Assembly: GCA_003213355.1 (NCBI GenBank)
Contig: QCND01000009.1
Coordinates: 1 to 33,379 of the forward strand
Reading direction: 5' to 3'
DNA from: Prochlorococcus sp. AG-424-E20
GTDB taxonomy: Bacteria > Cyanobacteriota > Cyanobacteriia > PCC-6307 > Cyanobiaceae
Length of the DNA stretch: 33,379 bases
Positions 29,365 to 33,379 of the stretch are shown piece by piece. Numbering within the stretch: the stretch's first letter is position 1; each line of letters begins with the position of its first letter. The notes beneath the pieces are model-generated. The model ran no database searches and was not told where the DNA came from. It was given only the letters and a program-made list of their open reading frames with translations. Both the position numbers and the translations under genes were made by a program.

Positions 29365-30448
29365 TTTTAAAAGAGAAGATTTACTTTCAGATTTAGGCAT
29401 AAGCCCTTTTCAAGAGCGTATTCCTTGGATTGGTCCTGACCTTCAGACATTGAGAGATACCTTTGCCTCAGATGAATTGCCTGATGTTAACTCATCAGAA
29501 ATTCGGATAAATGTACCGCCTCTAAAAAGTAGAAAAATAGGGGGTGGATCATTAGTTGCATACTTAGATAAACCACCAATTACTTCTAGTCTTAATGGTT
29601 TAGTTATTCTTCTGCATGGACTGGGAGGCTCTTCTCGCAGAAGAGGCTTGACTAGGATGGCCAGTGCTTTGGTGCAGTCAAATTTTGCTGTTTTGAAACT
29701 TAATTTGAGAGGTTCAGATCCTTGTAGGAATTATGTTGATGGGACCTATGCTGCAGAGTGCAATAGTGATTTGATACCTGTTTTAAAACATGCGAGAGAG
29801 ATTTCATTTCAATTAACTAATGAGTATAGATGTGTAAAAAATATTCCTCTTTTTGGAGCGGGTATCTCTTTGGGTGGAACTATTCTTTTAAATGCTTGCA
29901 TAACTGAAGAATCTTTATTGGATGGTTTGGTATGTATCAGTAGTCCTTTGGATTTGCATGAATGTAGTTCTTCTATTGAAAGACCAAGAAATTTTATTTA
30001 TCAAAAATGGTTGTTAAATCGTTTAATTAGGCAAACTTTAGAAGATCCTTTTGGGATAGAAGAAACAGAAAAGAATGCTTTAGTAATAAATAAAAAATAT
30101 AAAAAAAGAAAAATAAATAATATTAGATCGTTTGATAACTTTATAACTGCTCCAAGGTGGGGATATAAAGATGTTGAGGAATATTATGCTAAGGCATCTC
30201 CATTTTTCTCTCTTATTAAGAATGAAAAATCTCTTCCTAAAACATTATTTATTCAATCTAAAGATGATCCATGGGTTCCTTCTTTAGCAGCTGAAAAACT
30301 AATGGAAAAAATGAAATTTTCGAAAGATCAAATGGTTAATCAATTTATTTTTACTGAGAAAGGCGGACACAATGGATTTCATGGCGTTGATGGATGCTGG
30401 GGAGATAAAGTTGTTTGCAAATGGTTTTTATCTTTGAAAACTATTTAA
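29342..30448 (+). CDS. YheT-family alpha/beta hydrolase
   Basis: LLHGLGGSSRRRGLTRMASAL, LNLRGSDPCRN, GAGISLGGTILLN; overlaps pntB 3' end. Confidence 0.88.
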   Translation: MVLVVKDNFKREDLLSDLGISPFQERIPWIGPDLQTLRDTFASDELPDVNSSEIRINVPPLKSRKIGGGSLVAYLDKPPITSSLNGLVILLHGLGGSSRRRGLTRMASALVQSNFAVLKLNLRGSDPCRNYVDGTYAAECNSDLIPVLKHAREISFQLTNEYRCVKNIPLFGAGISLGGTILLNACITEESLLDGLVCISSPLDLHECSSSIERPRNFIYQKWLLNRLIRQTLEDPFGIEETEKNALVINKKYKKRKINNIRSFDNFITAPRWGYKDVEEYYAKASPFFSLIKNEKSLPKTLFIQSKDDPWVPSLAAEKLMEKMKFSKDQMVNQFIFTEKGGHNGFHGVDGCWGDKVVCKWFLSLKTI

Positions 30449-30450
30449 TC

Positions 30451-31689
30451 TTAAATTGAAATTTTTGTAATATTTTTTTCTGAATAATCTAAGACTTCTT
30501 TTCTGGCCCAGCTGTCGATTTCGAGAATTTCACTGAGGCTTGGATTTAGATTTAGGTCGCATTTATGTTTCTCGCAAACAGCATCAATTACTTTTGGGAT
30601 ATCTATAAATTTGAATCTTTCTTCAAGAAATAATTCTACTGCTTTTTCATTAGCAGCATTAAGCACTGCTGGCATTGTCCCTCCCGATCTACCTGCGCTG
30701 TAAGCAAGTTCCATACATGGATATTTTTTAGTATCTGGGGCTTTAAAAGTTAAATTGCCTACCTCAGTAAGCTTTAATTTTGGCCATGGCGTTTTAAGCC
30801 GACTAGGCCAACTTAAACAATACAAAATAGGGAGTTTCATATCTGGCCATCCCAATTGAGCTAAAACTGATGAATCATCCAATTCAACCATCGAATGAAT
30901 GATGCTTTGTGGATGGATAATGATTTCGATTTGGTCATATGAAAGACCAAAAAGATAATGCGCTTCAATGACTTCGAGTCCCTTATTCATAAGGGTTGCA
31001 GAATCTACAGTTATTTTCTTTCCCATGCTCCAATTAGGATGGCTAGTCGCATCCTCGACAGTTGCTTTGACTAAATCTTCTGCTTTCCAATCTCTAAATG
31101 CTCCTCCTGATGCAGTTAATTGTATTGATTTAAATCCTGGAGTAGGAACTCCAGTAGAGAGTCTTGCATTGTCAGCCCATGGCGTTCCTTGGAGACATTG
31201 AAATATCGCTGAGTGTTCCGAATCTGCAGGTAAGAGTCTACTTCCACTTTTTTTTAAAGCAGGAATGACAACTGGTCCTGCTGCAATCAAAGTTTCTTTA
31301 TTTGCTAGAGCTAAGTCCTTACCTGCTTCAATAGCTGCAAGTGTTGGTAGGAGGCCTGCACAGCCAACTATTCCAGTTACTACAAGATCTGCACTTCCCC
31401 AAGCTGCTGCAGTATTAAGTCCTTCGGCTCCCGCCATCAATAAGGGCTTCTTTAATATTTTTGAATCTTCATTGAGACTATTTATTCGTCTAGACAGTTC
31501 TGGTAAAAGAGACTCATCGGCTAGTGAAACGACTTCAGGTTGATGAGTTTCAATTTGTTTGATGACTAAATCAAGATTCTTTCCTGCTGTTAGTGCAACA
31601 ATTTTGAATTGATCAGGAAACTCTTCTGCAATTTGAAGGGTTTGAGTTCCAATAGATCCTGTTGACCCTAAAACGCTTATGGCTTTCAC
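30451..31689 (-). CDS. dxr: 1-deoxy-D-xylulose-5-phosphate reductoisomerase
   Basis: [51 protein letters not shown]. Confidence 0.98.
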   Translation of the reverse strand: MKAISVLGSTGSIGTQTLQIAEEFPDQFKIVALTAGKNLDLVIKQIETHQPEVVSLADESLLPELSRRINSLNEDSKILKKPLLMAGAEGLNTAAAWGSADLVVTGIVGCAGLLPTLAAIEAGKDLALANKETLIAAGPVVIPALKKSGSRLLPADSEHSAIFQCLQGTPWADNARLSTGVPTPGFKSIQLTASGGAFRDWKAEDLVKATVEDATSHPNWSMGKKITVDSATLMNKGLEVIEAHYLFGLSYDQIEIIIHPQSIIHSMVELDDSSVLAQLGWPDMKLPILYCLSWPSRLKTPWPKLKLTEVGNLTFKAPDTKKYPCMELAYSAGRSGGTMPAVLNAANEKAVELFLEERFKFIDIPKVIDAVCEKHKCDLNLNPSLSEILEIDSWARKEVLDYSEKNITKISI

Positions 31690-31781
31690 ATTGTGAAGTC
31701 AAGTATGACCAGTCTCCCATTTAAAGGTATAACCCAGTTATATATTTACCAGTTTCTGCTGGATTTTAATAGAGATTTATT

Positions 31782-33107
31782 ATGCAAGAAAGGGAACAAT
31801 GGAGATCAGGACTGGGATTCGCGCTCGCTGCGGCCGGTAGTGCTGTAGGCCTTGGAAATCTTTGGGGCTTTGCTTACAGGTCATCTCAAGGCGGTGGACT
31901 TGCTTTTCTTATCCTTTATGTACTGGTTGTTTTAGTTGTTTGCCTACCTGTCTTGGTTGCAGAGATGGTCTTGGGGAGAAGCACTGCAAGTAGTCCGTTC
32001 CTTGCTCCAATCAAAGCTGCTGGAGAAAATTGGAAGCCTCTAGGTTGGTTGTTTGCAATAGCTTCTTGTGGAATTCTTTCTTATTACGCAGTAATAATGG
32101 GATGGACAATTGATACTTTCTTCCATTCCTTATTTATTGGCCTACCCTCAGATATGACTGAGGCGGGAGAATTTTTTGGTAAAATTAGCAGTGGTAATAG
32201 TGTATTTGTAGGTCAAATAATCAGCTTATTGTTAACTGCTTTAGTTGTCGTTGCAGGTGTTCGTGGAGGTATAGAAAAACTAACAAAATGGGCAATGCCA
32301 TTTTTATTTGGACTCCTTTTGTTGTTAGCTATATGGGCTGCAACTTTATCTGGTGCATGGGAAGGATATACATCATTTTTACTTAAATGGGATTCATCTC
32401 AACTTTTTGATAAAAACACAATAAGTAATGCGTTTAAACAAGCTTTCTTTTCTTTAAGTTTAGGTATTGGAATTATGGTTGCCTATTCCTCATATCTAAA
32501 CCGTAAAAATCATCTTCCTAAAGAAGCTTTGAGAGTTGCAACTTTGGATACTGCTGTGGGCTTACTTGCAGGGCTGATTACATTCCCTGTCGTTATGAGT
32601 TTTGGTTTGAAAGATGTTATTAGTGAATCAACTGTTGGGACTTTATTTATTGCTCTTCCAACTGGATTTGCAAATCTTGGATTGTTTGGGAGATTGATTG
32701 CTGCCGTTTTCTTCGGATTGGCCTTCATAGCTGCTATTACTTCTTCTATTTCATTAATGGAAGTACCAGTATCTTCTTTAATGGACAGGCTGAATTGGAG
32801 TAGAAAGAAGGCCGTTTGGACTTCAACATTAGTGATCTTTTTGATTGGAATACCGTCTGCTATTTCTACAGACTTTTTAGGCAAGTCCGATGCTATATGT
32901 AATACACTCTTGATATTAGGTGGTCTTCTAATTTCAATTCTTTTGGGTTGGATTGTTCCAAATCGTTATGATGAGGATCTTGCAAATTCTAATGCTAATT
33001 TAAGAGTTAGAAGGTATCTAAAGTTTGTGCTGCGCTGGGTGTCTCCACCAGTTATTGCTATTGGACTTTATTTAACAGTTTTATCTACAATAGAAACATT
33101 TGCTTAA
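31782..33107 (+). CDS. sodium-dependent transporter (SNF/NSS family)
   Basis: REQWRSGLGFALAAAGSAVGLGNLWGFAYRSSQGGGLAF. Confidence 0.93.
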   Translation: MQEREQWRSGLGFALAAAGSAVGLGNLWGFAYRSSQGGGLAFLILYVLVVLVVCLPVLVAEMVLGRSTASSPFLAPIKAAGENWKPLGWLFAIASCGILSYYAVIMGWTIDTFFHSLFIGLPSDMTEAGEFFGKISSGNSVFVGQIISLLLTALVVVAGVRGGIEKLTKWAMPFLFGLLLLLAIWAATLSGAWEGYTSFLLKWDSSQLFDKNTISNAFKQAFFSLSLGIGIMVAYSSYLNRKNHLPKEALRVATLDTAVGLLAGLITFPVVMSFGLKDVISESTVGTLFIALPTGFANLGLFGRLIAAVFFGLAFIAAITSSISLMEVPVSSLMDRLNWSRKKAVWTSTLVIFLIGIPSAISTDFLGKSDAICNTLLILGGLLISILLGWIVPNRYDEDLANSNANLRVRRYLKFVLRWVSPPVIAIGLYLTVLSTIETFA

Positions 33108-33379
33108 TCTGAAAGTTGTTTCCATTCAGTAACCCCCCTAGGTTTATCAATTAAATCAATTCCAATATTTTTCAAATCAGCTCTTATCTTATCCGCGAGT
33201 AAAAAGTCTTTATTAGCTTTTGCTAAGGATCTATTCTTTATAAGTTCTTCAATTTTATTAGTGTCAAGTTCAGTATTGTTTTTTGGTTTTTCTTGATTTA
33301 AATTTACTTTTAAGCCAAGAACTCCTGCTAACTCAGAGAGTAGTTCCCACTTATTAAAAACTTGATTTAAAATATCTTC
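33104..33379 (-). CDS. cysS: cysteinyl-tRNA synthetase, C-terminal part (5' end beyond window)
   Basis: ...SLAKANKDFLLADKIRADLKNIGIDLIDKPRGVTEWKQLSD*; its stop overlaps the SNF gene stop within TTAA. Confidence 0.92.
   Translation of the reverse strand, partial: EDILNQVFNKWELLSELAGVLGLKVNLNQEKPKNNTELDTNKIEELIKNRSLAKANKDFLLADKIRADLKNIGIDLIDKPRGVTEWKQLSD

Overview
AT-rich window whose gene content and protein signatures match a marine picocyanobacterium, most likely a low-light Prochlorococcus (inferred from family recognition; no search was run). About two thirds is ordinary core genome: glyQ, an outer-membrane porin, an iron-transport binding protein, tRNA-Ser(CGA), 2Fe-2S ferredoxin/cobQ, maf, psbDC, ycf4, ilvH, petM, ycf39, infA, NTRC-type trxB, the pntAA/pntAB/pntB operon, a YheT-type hydrolase, dxr, an SNF-family transporter and the 3' end of cysS. 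Accessory-looking regions are ~1-6 kb and ~11-13.6 kb. The most interesting signals are: (1) a decayed partial copy of glyQ at ~4640-4862, in the same orientation as the intact glyQ ~1.7 kb downstream, with a DUF5672-like gene between them and a 2OG-Fe(II) oxygenase gene just upstream; (2) a tightly packed minus-strand run of five unknown genes (3195->1404), two of them too short for the supplied ORF track, led by a DUF3102/ParB-like protein of unusually high local GC and preceded by a perfect 13-bp inverted repeat; (3) a solitary RfbH/ColD-like PLP protein with His in place of the Schiff-base Lys and without the E1 Fe-S cysteines; (4) two small proteins 24 kb apart that share an 'AIxQE(F/Y)xEWIxC' motif; (5) several sORFs under 60 aa. 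No integrase, transposase, CRISPR array or phage structural gene was recognised.
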